A stretch of DNA of 61,877 nucleotides from Actinomycetota bacterium (GTDB lineage: Bacteria; Actinomycetota; Actinomycetes; Nanopelagicales; Nanopelagicaceae), in assembly GCA_016870835.1 (NCBI GenBank), contig VGAG01000003.1:1-61877 (forward strand), in the 5' to 3' direction. The stretch's first letter is position 1, and each line of letters starts with the position of its first letter. Under the pieces are notes generated by a model. That model was given only the letters and a program-made list of their open reading frames with translations. It did no database searches and was not told where the DNA came from. Below, piece by piece: positions 49,140 to 58,338 of this stretch. The position numbers and the translations under genes are program-made.

Positions 49140-50405
49140 GTGGCACTTCCTGCTCACGATATCACTGATGCATCACTAGCAAGCGAAGGAAAAAAGCGAA
49201 TTGAATGGGCTGACCGGAATATGCCTGTCCTCGCTCAAATCCGTGAGCGCTTTGAAAAAGAGAAGCCATTCACCGGGATTCGATTCTCGGCCTGCATGCA
49301 TGTAACAACTGAGACTGCAAACTTGATGCGTGCGCTCAAGGCGGGTGGGGCTGAACTCTCGCTCTGTGCCTCTAATCCACTTTCAACCCAGGATGATGTT
49401 GCCGCTTCGCTCGTACACGATTACGGAGTAAGTACATTTGCAAAAAAGGGTATCGATAGAGATGGTTACTACCGCCACATCAATTCATGTCTAGATATCG
49501 CTCCACACCAGGTCTTTGATGATGGCTGCGATCTTGTTAACACAATCCACACCACAAGGACTGAGCTATTGAAGAATGTAAGTGGCGGATGCGAAGAGAC
49601 AACCACAGGCGTCATAAGACTTACGCAAATGGCAAAAGATGGCGCTTTGAAATTCCCAATGATTGCGATTAATGACACCGATACCAAGCACATGTTCGAT
49701 AACCGTTATGGAACCGGTCAATCAACAATGGATGCAATCTTCCGCGCCACAAATCAGTTAATTGCTGGAAAAGTCTTTGTAGTAGCTGGGTTTGGTTATT
49801 GCGGTAAAGGCGTGGCAGATAGAGCACGTGGCCTTGGTGCCGATGTCGTTGTCACAGAAGTTGATCCAACAAAGGCACTTGATGCTCTTATGCAGGGCTT
49901 CCGAGTTATGCCGATGAAAGATGCTGCAAAGATTGGCGACATCTTCATAACTGTTACAGGAAATAGAACCATCTTGTCGAAAGAGCATTTTGAATTGATG
50001 AAGGATGGCGCAATCATGGCCAATGCTGGTCACTTCAATATTGAGATTGATGTTGACTGGTTAGATGCAAACACTAAAAAGAGCTCAAGAATTCGCCATG
50101 CAACTGATGAATATCAGCTAGCAAATGGAAATCGCATCCTCCTAATCGCCGAGGGTCGCCTAGTAAATCTTGGCGCTGCCGAAGGTAGCCCGGCCGCAGT
50201 TCTTGATATGTCCTTTGCAAATCAGGCACTTGCTGCAGAGTGGTTATTGAAGGAGGCAAGCAAACTCTCACCTGGGGTTCATGAAGTTCCCAAGGCAATT
50301 GATAAAGAGATTGCCAGCCTCAAGTTGAAGAGTATGGGCGCCAAGATTGATACTTTGACCTCGATACAAGAGGAATATTTGAACTCCTGGGAGCACGGCA
50401 GCTAA
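49140..50405 (+). CDS. ahcY: S-adenosylhomocysteine hydrolase
   Basis: Hydrolyses S-adenosylhomocysteine to adenosine and homocysteine. The 421-aa protein has [22 protein letters not shown] near 48-69 (given in parts: [14 protein letters not shown]), the NAD-binding [18 protein letters not shown], and [10 protein letters not shown] near 299. It uses GTG with AAGGAG at 49128-49133. The released adenosine could enter the add gene's route. It overlaps mtrA by one base (TAATG), as in the conserved sahH-mtrA order. Confidence 0.95.
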   Translation: MALPAHDITDASLASEGKKRIEWADRNMPVLAQIRERFEKEKPFTGIRFSACMHVTTETANLMRALKAGGAELSLCASNPLSTQDDVAASLVHDYGVSTFAKKGIDRDGYYRHINSCLDIAPHQVFDDGCDLVNTIHTTRTELLKNVSGGCEETTTGVIRLTQMAKDGALKFPMIAINDTDTKHMFDNRYGTGQSTMDAIFRATNQLIAGKVFVVAGFGYCGKGVADRARGLGADVVVTEVDPTKALDALMQGFRVMPMKDAAKIGDIFITVTGNRTILSKEHFELMKDGAIMANAGHFNIEIDVDWLDANTKKSSRIRHATDEYQLANGNRILLIAEGRLVNLGAAEGSPAAVLDMSFANQALAAEWLLKEASKLSPGVHEVPKAIDKEIASLKLKSMGAKIDTLTSIQEEYLNSWEHGS

Positions 50406-51094
50406 TGACTTCAATCATGGTCGTTGATGACGATCAAGACCTAGCAGAGATGCTGGGGATCGTCCTCAATGGCGTTGGTATGGAAGTTGATTTAGTAAGT
50501 CGCGGTGATGAGGCAGTAGAAATCTTCCGCAATTCGCAACCGGATTTAGTTCTCTTAGACATCATGCTTCCCGGCACAGATGGAATCGAAGTTTGTAGAG
50601 AAATCCGTAAACATTCCACGCGAGTACCTATCGTGATGCTTACGGCAAAGAGCGATACTCATGACATCGTCAAAGGACTCGAAGCAGGGGCCGATGACTA
50701 CATGGTCAAGCCCTTCAAACCCTCAGAATTAGTCGCTCGAATCCGCACTCGCCTGCGCAGAGCGGGCGGAGATATAAATGGGAATCTCACAATTGGCGAT
50801 CTCGCAATCGACATAGTTGAGCACACAGTCTCACGCGGTGGAAAAGAAATCCCACTCACGCGCCTTGAGTTTGATCTGCTAGTCGCACTGGCAAAAGAAC
50901 CAGGTCGAGTTTTTACAAGAGAGGCATTACTTGGTGAGGTTTGGGGATATCGGCACTCAACCGATACTCGATTAGTAAATGTGCACATTCAAAGGTTAAG
51001 AGCGAAGATCGAACATGATGCAGAGAACCCAACAATAGTTCTTACCGTCCGGGGAGTGGGATATAAAGCGGGCGGCTCTGGCGCTCGTCCCTAA
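50405..51094 (+). CDS. mtrA: Response regulator MtrA
   Basis: OmpR-family response regulator controlling cell-wall and division genes. The 229-aa protein has the receiver acidic pocket DDD (8-10), phospho-acceptor Asp52 in VLLDIMLPG, Thr and Lys in MLTAKSD and MVKPFKP, and a C-terminal winged helix (ITLTRLEFDLL-type: IPLTRLEFDLLVALAKEPG; GYRHSTDTRLVNVHIQRLR). It overlaps both ahcY and mtrB by one base, so the three are tightly coupled. Confidence 0.95.
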   Translation: MTSIMVVDDDQDLAEMLGIVLNGVGMEVDLVSRGDEAVEIFRNSQPDLVLLDIMLPGTDGIEVCREIRKHSTRVPIVMLTAKSDTHDIVKGLEAGADDYMVKPFKPSELVARIRTRLRRAGGDINGNLTIGDLAIDIVEHTVSRGGKEIPLTRLEFDLLVALAKEPGRVFTREALLGEVWGYRHSTDTRLVNVHIQRLRAKIEHDAENPTIVLTVRGVGYKAGGSGARP

Positions 51095-52641
51095 TGCAAC
51101 GGCTCTTTAGCTTCTTTCGACGATCACTATTTCTTAAAGTCTTCTCACTTGCTGCATTTCTCTCCATAATTCTCATTTATTTCGTGGGTTCTAATGTTTA
51201 TGGTCGAATCTCGGATGGAATCGTAGAAGAGAAGATTTCTTCCTCTATCTCCCAAGGAAGAGCAGCCATTCAATACGCCGAGTACCGCTTCACTATCGCG
51301 GGATTAAATCGAAATGTCGATTACACCGTAATTGCAGATGAAGTCGTTAAGTCAGCAAATATCAGCGCCGAAGAGTCGGGTCGTGAAGTTGCACTCTTCA
51401 ACGCCGCAGGTAAGAAAGTAGCTGGAATTCCATCTGTAAGTACCTCCAACTTTTTAAAGCCAGAAGCGATTCCTAGCGCCCTTAGAGAGAAGATTGTTGC
51501 GAGCGAAGAGCTTGATTGGCTACCTGGAAATCTCGAATATGTTAATGGCAAGGTAATCCCAGGAATTTTTATTGGCAAAATAATTGAGATTCCTAGGGCT
51601 GGTAAGTATGAAATGTATGTCGCTTATGACTTTGCGGCACAACAGAGCAATATTGATTTGATTGGCCGTTCGCTCTGGGGTACCGGTTTCTTGCTTATCG
51701 CTCTCATTCTCTTAACTGCATCCATCGTCTTGCGACTAGTGATAAAGCCGGTGCAAGTTGCAGCTGAAGTTGCTGAATCCTTAACAGCTGGAGACCTACA
51801 GCGCAGAATGGCGGTGAAAGGTGAAGACGAAATTGCCCGACTTGGGCTCGCCTTTAACCAGATGGCTACAACTCTTGCCAATCAGATCTCAAAACTAGAA
51901 AACCTATCGCGAGTGCAACAACGATTCGTTTCGGATGTCTCGCATGAGCTACGTACACCACTTACTACTATTCGAATGGCATCAGATGTGATTCATTCTG
52001 CACGAGCCAGCTTTGACCCCACTATTGCAAGAAGCGCAGAATTATTGCTCTCGCAGATAGAGAAGTTTGAACTTTTACTTCAAGACTTACTTGAAGTAAG
52101 TCGCTTTGATGCCGAGGCTGCCGTTCTATCGTTAGATCGAGTTGATATAGCTACACTCGTTCGTAGATGTGCTGAGGACTTTGCTCTCCTCGCTGAAGAA
52201 AAGGGTACGAGCTTGCGACTTCATGGCTTTGAGTTAGAAATTCTTGTCGATGCTGATCCCCGAAGAATTGAACGGGTAATTAGAAATCTAATAACAAACG
52301 CAGTAGATCACTCAGAATCAAGACCAGTTGATATCAACATAGCTGAGAATGAGAGTGCAGTTTCAATTGGGATTCGAGATTACGGAGTTGGAATCGCGAA
52401 GCAATATTGGAGTCGAGTATTTGATCGCTTCTGGAGGGCTGATCCCTCGCGCTCGCGAATCAGAGGTGGCACAGGCCTTGGCCTTTCAATCGCCAAGGAA
52501 GATGCTGTTCTACACGGCGGAGATATAAGGGTTTGGGGAGAACTTGGAGTGGGCGCGAACTTTGTACTAACTATTCCGAAACGAGTTGGCGTACCTATTT
52601 CCTCCATACCTTTATCTGAGATTCCCACAACCGCAGAATAA
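51094..52641 (+). CDS. mtrB: Sensor histidine kinase MtrB
   Basis: Membrane sensor partner of MtrA. The 515-aa protein has a first membrane helix near 14-32, an extracytoplasmic sensor part of about 160 residues, a second membrane helix near 195-217, HAMP (to about 268), HisKA with VSDVSHELRTPL (His284), and HATPase with RNLITNAVDHS (N box), DYGVGI (G1) and GGTGLGLSIA (G2). The extracytoplasmic part is typical. lpqB, which normally follows mtrB, is absent: only 39 bp separate mtrB from the comFC-like gene. Confidence 0.94.
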   Translation: MQRLFSFFRRSLFLKVFSLAAFLSIILIYFVGSNVYGRISDGIVEEKISSSISQGRAAIQYAEYRFTIAGLNRNVDYTVIADEVVKSANISAEESGREVALFNAAGKKVAGIPSVSTSNFLKPEAIPSALREKIVASEELDWLPGNLEYVNGKVIPGIFIGKIIEIPRAGKYEMYVAYDFAAQQSNIDLIGRSLWGTGFLLIALILLTASIVLRLVIKPVQVAAEVAESLTAGDLQRRMAVKGEDEIARLGLAFNQMATTLANQISKLENLSRVQQRFVSDVSHELRTPLTTIRMASDVIHSARASFDPTIARSAELLLSQIEKFELLLQDLLEVSRFDAEAAVLSLDRVDIATLVRRCAEDFALLAEEKGTSLRLHGFELEILVDADPRRIERVIRNLITNAVDHSESRPVDINIAENESAVSIGIRDYGVGIAKQYWSRVFDRFWRADPSRSRIRGGTGLGLSIAKEDAVLHGGDIRVWGELGVGANFVLTIPKRVGVPISSIPLSEIPTTAE

Positions 52642-52680
52642 ATTTAGAAACGAGCACTCAGCTTCATTGAGAATCTGGGT

Positions 52681-53376
52681 GTGTTAGCAAGATATCTGCA
52701 ATCGTTGGTAAGAGGGCTGACAACTCTTGCATTTGAAGAGAGTTGCTTGGTTTGTGGTGCGGGATATCAAGCCCTCTGCCTAAGGTGTAATGAGAATTGG
52801 TCAGGTGAGCCAAAAGAGATCAAGGGCGAAAGTTTTCCAATATTCTCCCAAGGGATTTACGATGATTTAGCAGCAAAGATTGTGCTCTCGGCTAAAGAAT
52901 CTGGTCTTGGTTCGGCAAAAGAAATCCTTTCCCTTGCTCTCACTAAATCCGTTTTGGCGTTACTAAGAAGGAGCGAAGTTAAGGAGGGGCGAATCGATTT
53001 AGTTCCCATACCCTCATCGCGCGGGGCACAAATTCGACGAGGTGAGGACTTTCTTTTTGAATTAGCAAAACTAACAAAAATTAGATTAGCAAAGGCCGCT
53101 CCCGTCTTTGACTTCCGAATTAGCCGAGTCCTAAAGGTAAGAAAATTGATTAGAGATCAATCTGGATTAAGCGAAAGAGAAAGAGATTTGAATTTATCGG
53201 GCGCTTTCTACGCGGATTTGAAGATTCCAATAACGACCCAACTTGTAATACTCGATGATGTAGTCACAACTGGGAGCACCTTGAGAGAGGCAAATAGAGC
53301 GCTGAAAGAGAGGAATCTGACAGCCCTAGGGGCCGCTACCGCATGTGCATCGCAGCGTCGGCTACTAATACGATAG
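52681..53376 (+). CDS. ComF-family phosphoribosyltransferase-like protein
   Basis: A 231-aa protein with an N-terminal zinc-finger-like CLVCGAGYQALCLRC near 22-36 and a C-terminal PRPP-binding motif VILDDVVTTGSTL near 190. In competent bacteria ComFC aids DNA uptake; the actinobacterial role is unclear. GTG start with GAGAAT ending 6 nt upstream, an imperfect version of the leaderless geometry. The position between mtrB and secA matches Rv3242c (from memory). Confidence 0.88.
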   Translation: MLARYLQSLVRGLTTLAFEESCLVCGAGYQALCLRCNENWSGEPKEIKGESFPIFSQGIYDDLAAKIVLSAKESGLGSAKEILSLALTKSVLALLRRSEVKEGRIDLVPIPSSRGAQIRRGEDFLFELAKLTKIRLAKAAPVFDFRISRVLKVRKLIRDQSGLSERERDLNLSGAFYADLKIPITTQLVILDDVVTTGSTLREANRALKERNLTALGAATACASQRRLLIR

Positions 53377-53420
53377 CCCTTTGAACCGGTGTGCAAAGCT
53401 GTTAATAGGAAGGTTGGTTC

Positions 53421-56099
53421 GTGGTCGCGATTCTCGACAAGATTCTCCGTGCCGGTGAAGGCCGAGCTCTCAAGCAACTCGAGAAATTGGTGTCGCTCGT
53501 AAACGAAGAAGAAGCCCGTTTCTCGGCGATGACCGATCAAGAGCTTCGCGATATGACCACTCAATTTAAGAAGCGCTACGCCGATGGCGAATATCTTGAT
53601 GACTTACTTCCCGAAGCTTTTGCTGTAGTTAGAGAGGCCTCAAAGCGAACCTTAGGTCAACGTCACTACGACGTTCAGATAATGGGTGGCGCTGCCCTAC
53701 ATCGCGGAAATATTGCGGAGATGCGTACTGGTGAAGGAAAGACACTTGTTGCAACGCTTCCTTCATACCTAAATGCGCTAACTGGCTTAGGTGTTCATAT
53801 CGTTACCACAAATGATTACTTGGCTGAGCGCGACAGCGAGTGGATGGGCCGCATCCATAGATTCTTAGGTTTAAAAGTTGGCGTGATACTCGCATCAATG
53901 AGCTCGAGTGAACGTCGTGCACAATACGGAGCAGATATAACTTACGGAACAAATAATGAGTTTGGATTTGATTACTTACGCGACAACATGGCCTGGTCAC
54001 TTAGTGATTGCGTGCAACGCGGTCATAATTTTGCAATCGTCGATGAGGTTGACTCAATTCTCATCGATGAGGCCAGAACTCCGCTAATTATTAGCGGACC
54101 TGCTGATAAAGCAACTAAGTGGTATGTCGAATTCGCGAATGTTGCTGGGCGCTTGATCCGCGGCGAGCATTATGAAGTAGATGAGAAGAAACGAACTGTT
54201 GGGATTCTTGATGAGGGTGTAGCAAAGGTCGAAGAGTTTCTTAAGATTGAGAATCTCTATGAATCGGTTAATACACCGCTTATTGGCTACTTAAACAATG
54301 CCTTGAAGGCAAAAGAGTTGTTTAAGCGGGATAAAGATTATGTGATTATGAGCGGTGAGCTATTGATAGTTGATGAACACACCGGACGCGTGCTCTCAGG
54401 ACGTCGTTATAGCGAAGGTCTGCATCAAGCTCTAGAGGCAAAAGAGCGGGTTGAGATTCGTGATGAAAATCAGACTCTTGCAACCATCACCCTGCAGAAC
54501 TACTTCCGTTTGTACAACAAGTTATCTGGAATGACCGGTACTGCTATGACTGAAGCAGCAGAATTTATGCAGATCTATAAGTTAGGCGTTATTCCGATTC
54601 CTACGAATAAAGATATGCGTCGCATTGATCAATCTGACCTCATCTATAAAACAGAGAAGGCAAAGTTTGAAGAAGTCTCCAACGACATTGCCGAGCGTCA
54701 TAAGAAGGGCCAACCAGTCTTGGTCGGAACAGTTAGCGTTGAAAAGTCTGAAACTCTCTCCCAGGTATTAAAACGGCGCGGAATTCCGCATGAAGTTTTA
54801 AATGCAAAGCAGCATGAACGTGAGGCCGCAATCATTGCGCGCGCTGGAACGATTGGCGCCGTAACAGTTGCAACAAATATGGCGGGCCGCGGAACTGACA
54901 TCATGCTGGGTGGAAACCCTGAGTTCATGGCAGATTTTGAACTCCAACGGCAAGGTATTTCACCTGTCGAAAATGGTGAAGAGTATGAACGCCAATGGCC
55001 TGATGAGTTAGCGCGACAGAAATCTTCAGTCGCTCAAGAACATGAAAAAGTTGTAGCGCTTGGAGGGCTTTATGTTCTCGGTACCGAGCGCCATGAATCA
55101 AGGCGTATCGATAACCAGCTACGAGGTCGCTCAGGTCGTCAAGGTGATCCTGGTGAATCGCGCTTCTATCTCTCACTCCAAGATGAATTGATGCGTCGAT
55201 TCAATTCAACCTTAGTGGAGCGCTTCTTGACCGCAGCCGGTATCCCAGACGAAACACCGATTGAATCAAAGATGGTCACAAATGCAATTAAATCAGCTCA
55301 AACTCAAGTTGAATCACAGAACTTTGAGATGCGCAAAAACGTTCTTAAATACGACGACGTGATGAATCGCCAGCGCGAAGTTGTTTATGGTGAGCGGCGC
55401 GAGGTACTAGAGGGTGCAGATCTAAAAGAACAGATGAGTAAATTCATCGAAGACACAATCCGCGGATATGTAGCTGCTGCGACTGCCGAGGGCTATCCAG
55501 AAGAGTGGGATTTAGAGAAACTCTGGACGGTACTAAGAGCTATTTACCCAATTTCATTCTCCGTTTCTGATCTAGAGAATGAAGCTGGGGGAAGAACTGG
55601 TCTTGATCAAGACTTTCTTGCGCAACGGATTGTCGATGACATCTTTAAGGCTTACGGAGAACGAGAAGAGAAACTTGTAAGCGATGTCTTGCGCGAATTA
55701 GAGCGCAAAGTCTTGCTCTCCGTCCTTGATCGTAAGTGGCGTGAACATCTTTATGAGATGGATTATCTGCAAGAGGGAATTGGACTGAGAGCCATGGCCC
55801 AGCGCGACCCACTTGTTGAGTACCAAAAAGAGGGTTATGAACTCTTCTCCGCGATGATTGAAGCGATGAAAGAGGAAGTAGTTGGCTTCCTATTTAATGT
55901 CGAAGTAAAGGTCGAGGATTCAAAAGTTGAAGCCAAGGGCGTTGAAGAAAGTAAGCCCTCTGAAAATCTTAAATACAGCTCTCCTTCCGAGAGTGGAACC
56001 ACAAAACGTTCTTCATCTGGATCATCCATCTCTAGAAATGCACCTTGTCCTTGTGGTTCAGGAAAGAAATACAAGCGCTGCCACGGCGCCTCAGAGTAA
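53421..56099 (+). CDS. secA: Preprotein translocase ATPase SecA
   Basis: Motor of Sec export. The 892-aa protein has Walker [12 protein letters not shown] (Lys107), IVDEVDSIL, the [13 protein letters not shown] region, [18 protein letters not shown] (motif VI) and a C-terminal zinc motif [17 protein letters not shown]. The GTG start follows AGGAAGG by 7 nt. The last 9 bp overlap the convergent DUF6459-like gene. The hpf gene that often stands between comFC and secA is missing. Confidence 0.96.
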   Translation: MVAILDKILRAGEGRALKQLEKLVSLVNEEEARFSAMTDQELRDMTTQFKKRYADGEYLDDLLPEAFAVVREASKRTLGQRHYDVQIMGGAALHRGNIAEMRTGEGKTLVATLPSYLNALTGLGVHIVTTNDYLAERDSEWMGRIHRFLGLKVGVILASMSSSERRAQYGADITYGTNNEFGFDYLRDNMAWSLSDCVQRGHNFAIVDEVDSILIDEARTPLIISGPADKATKWYVEFANVAGRLIRGEHYEVDEKKRTVGILDEGVAKVEEFLKIENLYESVNTPLIGYLNNALKAKELFKRDKDYVIMSGELLIVDEHTGRVLSGRRYSEGLHQALEAKERVEIRDENQTLATITLQNYFRLYNKLSGMTGTAMTEAAEFMQIYKLGVIPIPTNKDMRRIDQSDLIYKTEKAKFEEVSNDIAERHKKGQPVLVGTVSVEKSETLSQVLKRRGIPHEVLNAKQHEREAAIIARAGTIGAVTVATNMAGRGTDIMLGGNPEFMADFELQRQGISPVENGEEYERQWPDELARQKSSVAQEHEKVVALGGLYVLGTERHESRRIDNQLRGRSGRQGDPGESRFYLSLQDELMRRFNSTLVERFLTAAGIPDETPIESKMVTNAIKSAQTQVESQNFEMRKNVLKYDDVMNRQREVVYGERREVLEGADLKEQMSKFIEDTIRGYVAAATAEGYPEEWDLEKLWTVLRAIYPISFSVSDLENEAGGRTGLDQDFLAQRIVDDIFKAYGEREEKLVSDVLRELERKVLLSVLDRKWREHLYEMDYLQEGIGLRAMAQRDPLVEYQKEGYELFSAMIEAMKEEVVGFLFNVEVKVEDSKVEAKGVEESKPSENLKYSSPSESGTTKRSSSGSSISRNAPCPCGSGKKYKRCHGASE

Positions 56100-56561
56100 A
56101 TCAAACTCAGTACAAATCCAGCGGCGATCTACTCCCTCAAAACGTGCTGCAATCGCACGAACTCGTAAACCAATTGAGATAGTTGCAGTTAGCTCAATAA
56201 CGCCTTCAATTGGTTCGCTTCGATGTATGCGCCGTAATTTGGGAGCTGCCTTGGGAAATTTGCTATGCGTTCCAACTTGCTTTGCCAGGTTGTTGTAGAT
56301 AAATCTATGGGTATTTCGCGCGATCTGGGTTATGGGTCGTCTTCCGGCAAGAATCTCAACAACGCTTATTAGGTAGGCGCGTGTCCACTTGTTTGGATCA
56401 GGAAGTGAATCCAAAGATGAAGGCAACGGCGCAAACTCGGGATCAAATACCTCTCCATGTGTAGTCGGTACTAGATATAACTTGCCGTCGCGAGGGGGTA
56501 TGAATTCCTCTGGGCCTTGATAGAAGGGAAGTCCTTGCGCAGTTTCTCCAGTAGTTAACAT
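56091..56561 (-). CDS. DUF6459-like (Rv3235-type) protein
   Basis: A 156-aa protein. The C-terminal 95 residues, [19 protein letters not shown], then [20 protein letters not shown] and [20 protein letters not shown], fit an actinobacterial family near secA that I recall as DUF6459/Rv3235-like. The N-terminal 60 residues are Pro-rich and variable. Function is unknown. It overlaps the end of secA by 9 bp. I found no convincing ribosome-binding site before the ATG at 56561, so the start is less certain. Confidence 0.75.
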   Translation of the reverse strand: MLTTGETAQGLPFYQGPEEFIPPRDGKLYLVPTTHGEVFDPEFAPLPSSLDSLPDPNKWTRAYLISVVEILAGRRPITQIARNTHRFIYNNLAKQVGTHSKFPKAAPKLRRIHRSEPIEGVIELTATISIGLRVRAIAARFEGVDRRWICTEFDLL

Positions 56562-56667
56562 CGCGGCAGGATTTCGTAGCGATGTGAGAAATTCCTCATC
56601 CGAAGGGATGAGATTTAGTTGTGGATAAGAAAATTCTTATTCTCTGTTATTCGGGTATCTAAGGCCA
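56562..56667. promoter_or_regulatory. Divergent gap between DUF6459-like and CpaB-like genes
   Basis: Contains a 7-bp stem with a GAAG loop at 56595-56612 (CTCATCC/GGATGAG) and a near-perfect AT-rich palindrome at 56625-56640 (ATAAGAA-AA-TTCTTAT). TATCTA ends 6 nt before the CpaB-like ATG, close to the leaderless pattern. No small gene is seen. Confidence 0.4.
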
Positions 56668-57327
56668 ATGGAAAGAGAAGAAAAGAAGAAGAAAGTCAAC
56701 GCTACGAAACGTTTTGATGAAATCCGGCTCTACCTAAATCCTAGATACCTCTTGGGATTGATCCTGATACTCGCCTCATTTAGCTCGGCCTACCTGATTA
56801 GTAAGTCTTCCGATCGAATGATCACAGTTTGGGGAGCAAACGTGGATCTTGCGCCCGGGGAAATGATTGAAGCTGATGATCTAAAAGTAATTCGAGTACG
56901 GCTCCCTGATAACGCGGCTCAATATCTTGACTCCAAGACCGACTTAATCGGAACCACAGTGTTAAGAGCGATTGGATCATCTGAACTGATCCCTAGTTTT
57001 GCGTTAACAAGTGAGATTGATCTTTCACTTGCAAGGGTCCCAATCTCAATTGCGCGTGAATGGGCTCCGATCGAATTAAGAAACGGGTCGTTAGTAGATA
57101 TCTACGGAATTCCAAATCGCGCCAATCAATTCAGCCAAGATTCAAACCCCTCTAGCCGCTTACTTATAAGCAATATCGCCATCGACAGCGTGGATGCCTC
57201 TAGTAGGGAGCTTGGCGGAAGAATTGGAATGACTGTACTTGTTCCGCAAGCGCGCGTTGAAGCAATAGTTTCGGCGATATCAAAATATGAATTTCTCTTG
57301 GTAAGTAAACCCAAGAATCGTTTCTAA
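56668..57327 (+). CDS. SAF-domain protein, CpaB/RcpC-like
   Basis: A 219-aa protein with a basic cytoplasmic start (EREEKKKKVNATKR), one membrane segment near 29-46 (LLGLILILASFSSAYLIS), and an SAF domain (VWGANVDLAPGEMIEADDLKVIRV, given in parts: NVDLAPGEMIEADDLKVI) as in the Flp/Tad pilus assembly protein CpaB. The C-terminal part (LLISNIAIDSVDA...GMTVLVPQARVEAIVSAI) matches the remaining RcpC/CpaB domain. It is followed by a CpaE-like gene after 6 bp, but no other pilus genes are in the window. Confidence 0.75.
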   Translation: MEREEKKKKVNATKRFDEIRLYLNPRYLLGLILILASFSSAYLISKSSDRMITVWGANVDLAPGEMIEADDLKVIRVRLPDNAAQYLDSKTDLIGTTVLRAIGSSELIPSFALTSEIDLSLARVPISIAREWAPIELRNGSLVDIYGIPNRANQFSQDSNPSSRLLISNIAIDSVDASSRELGGRIGMTVLVPQARVEAIVSAISKYEFLLVSKPKNRF

Positions 57328-57333
57328 TAGCTA

Positions 57334-58329
57334 ATGTCAATCTCAATAATCACTTACCTTCAGGATGCTGAGTTCGAAGATCAAGTCATTGAAGCGTTAA
57401 TTTCTAAGGGAATTAGTGAGGCGAAACTTGAGTACCGAGCAATAAGTGAACAGAGCCTTGTAAATTATCTCGATGCACTGGCAATTAGTGATGTGCGCCG
57501 AATTCTGATTCTTGATTGCGAGATTGAAACAGTCGCTTTAAAGAGAGCCCTACGAAAACATCCACACCTTGTAACCTGCGATTTCAAATCTGATATCACG
57601 GTCGCCTTAGATGAGATTGAAGCTCTAGTGAATCGATCGGTTCGTGAATCAGATAGTGAAGTGCCGCCGAGGCAGACTTTGAAGGCCCAGCAAAATCTAT
57701 TCGTGGTCACCGGAACTACGGGCGCTCCCGGGGTGACGACTTTAACTATGAATCTTGGCTTTGAGATCTCAAGGCTGAAACGGGTTGAGCTGGTTGACTC
57801 GCATCCACACCGAAGAGACTTGGCTTTTCTCTTAGGGGCCAAACGAAATAGCGAACAAGTTAGATTGTCTGATCAATTGTTAATTACCAATCAATTTCGT
57901 GAAGCTGAGCAAGTTATTCAACTTGTAGATGCCGGGCCTATCCCAGACCTTGCTAAGGCTTTCTCAGATAGGCGAGAGAGCATCAAGAACTATGTGAATC
58001 TTCTTGAATCGGCAGAGCGCATCTTCTTCCTTATGACTCCTGACAATAACCATATGTTTGAGTTAGAGATTATCTTGGCTTCACTTGATGCCGGTCGCCT
58101 TCGGGCTCGAGCAACATTTCTTCTTAATCAGATGGGCAACTCATCGAGGGAGCGCTCCATAAAGAAGAGATTTGAGTCGCGCGTTGGAAACTATTCATCT
58201 CATTGCCTTCCCTTTGATCGCGATTCACTCGATCGGGCTAAAGCAAGATATTGCGCCTTAATGGATGTAGCCCCGCGTTCGCGCCTGCGCCGTTCAATTG
58301 TGGAAGTGGCAAATGCCGTTGTTGAGTAA
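57334..58329 (+). CDS. CpaE/MinD-like protein with degenerate P-loop
   Basis: A 331-aa protein with a CheY-like/variable N-terminal region (1-100) and a P-loop region TGTTGAPGVTTLTMN at 126-140. Both lysines of the deviant Walker A are replaced (Thr129 and Val134), so classical ATP binding is doubtful; GxPGxTT variants occur in some actinobacterial CpaE-like proteins. VELVDSHPHRRDLAFLLG stands in for the switch region. It is cotranscribed with the CpaB-like gene and is followed after 9 bp by pdtaS. Function in pilus positioning is inferred from the pair only. Confidence 0.75.
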   Translation: MSISIITYLQDAEFEDQVIEALISKGISEAKLEYRAISEQSLVNYLDALAISDVRRILILDCEIETVALKRALRKHPHLVTCDFKSDITVALDEIEALVNRSVRESDSEVPPRQTLKAQQNLFVVTGTTGAPGVTTLTMNLGFEISRLKRVELVDSHPHRRDLAFLLGAKRNSEQVRLSDQLLITNQFREAEQVIQLVDAGPIPDLAKAFSDRRESIKNYVNLLESAERIFFLMTPDNNHMFELEIILASLDAGRLRARATFLLNQMGNSSRERSIKKRFESRVGNYSSHCLPFDRDSLDRAKARYCALMDVAPRSRLRRSIVEVANAVVE

Positions 58330-58332
58330 CCT
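58327..58332 (+). promoter_or_regulatory. putative -10 box of pdtaS (leaderless start)
   Basis: TAACCT overlaps the TAA stop of the CpaE-like gene and ends 6 nt before the ATG at 58339. It gives pdtaS an internal promoter. Confidence 0.5.
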
Positions 58333-58338
58333 CTGCTT

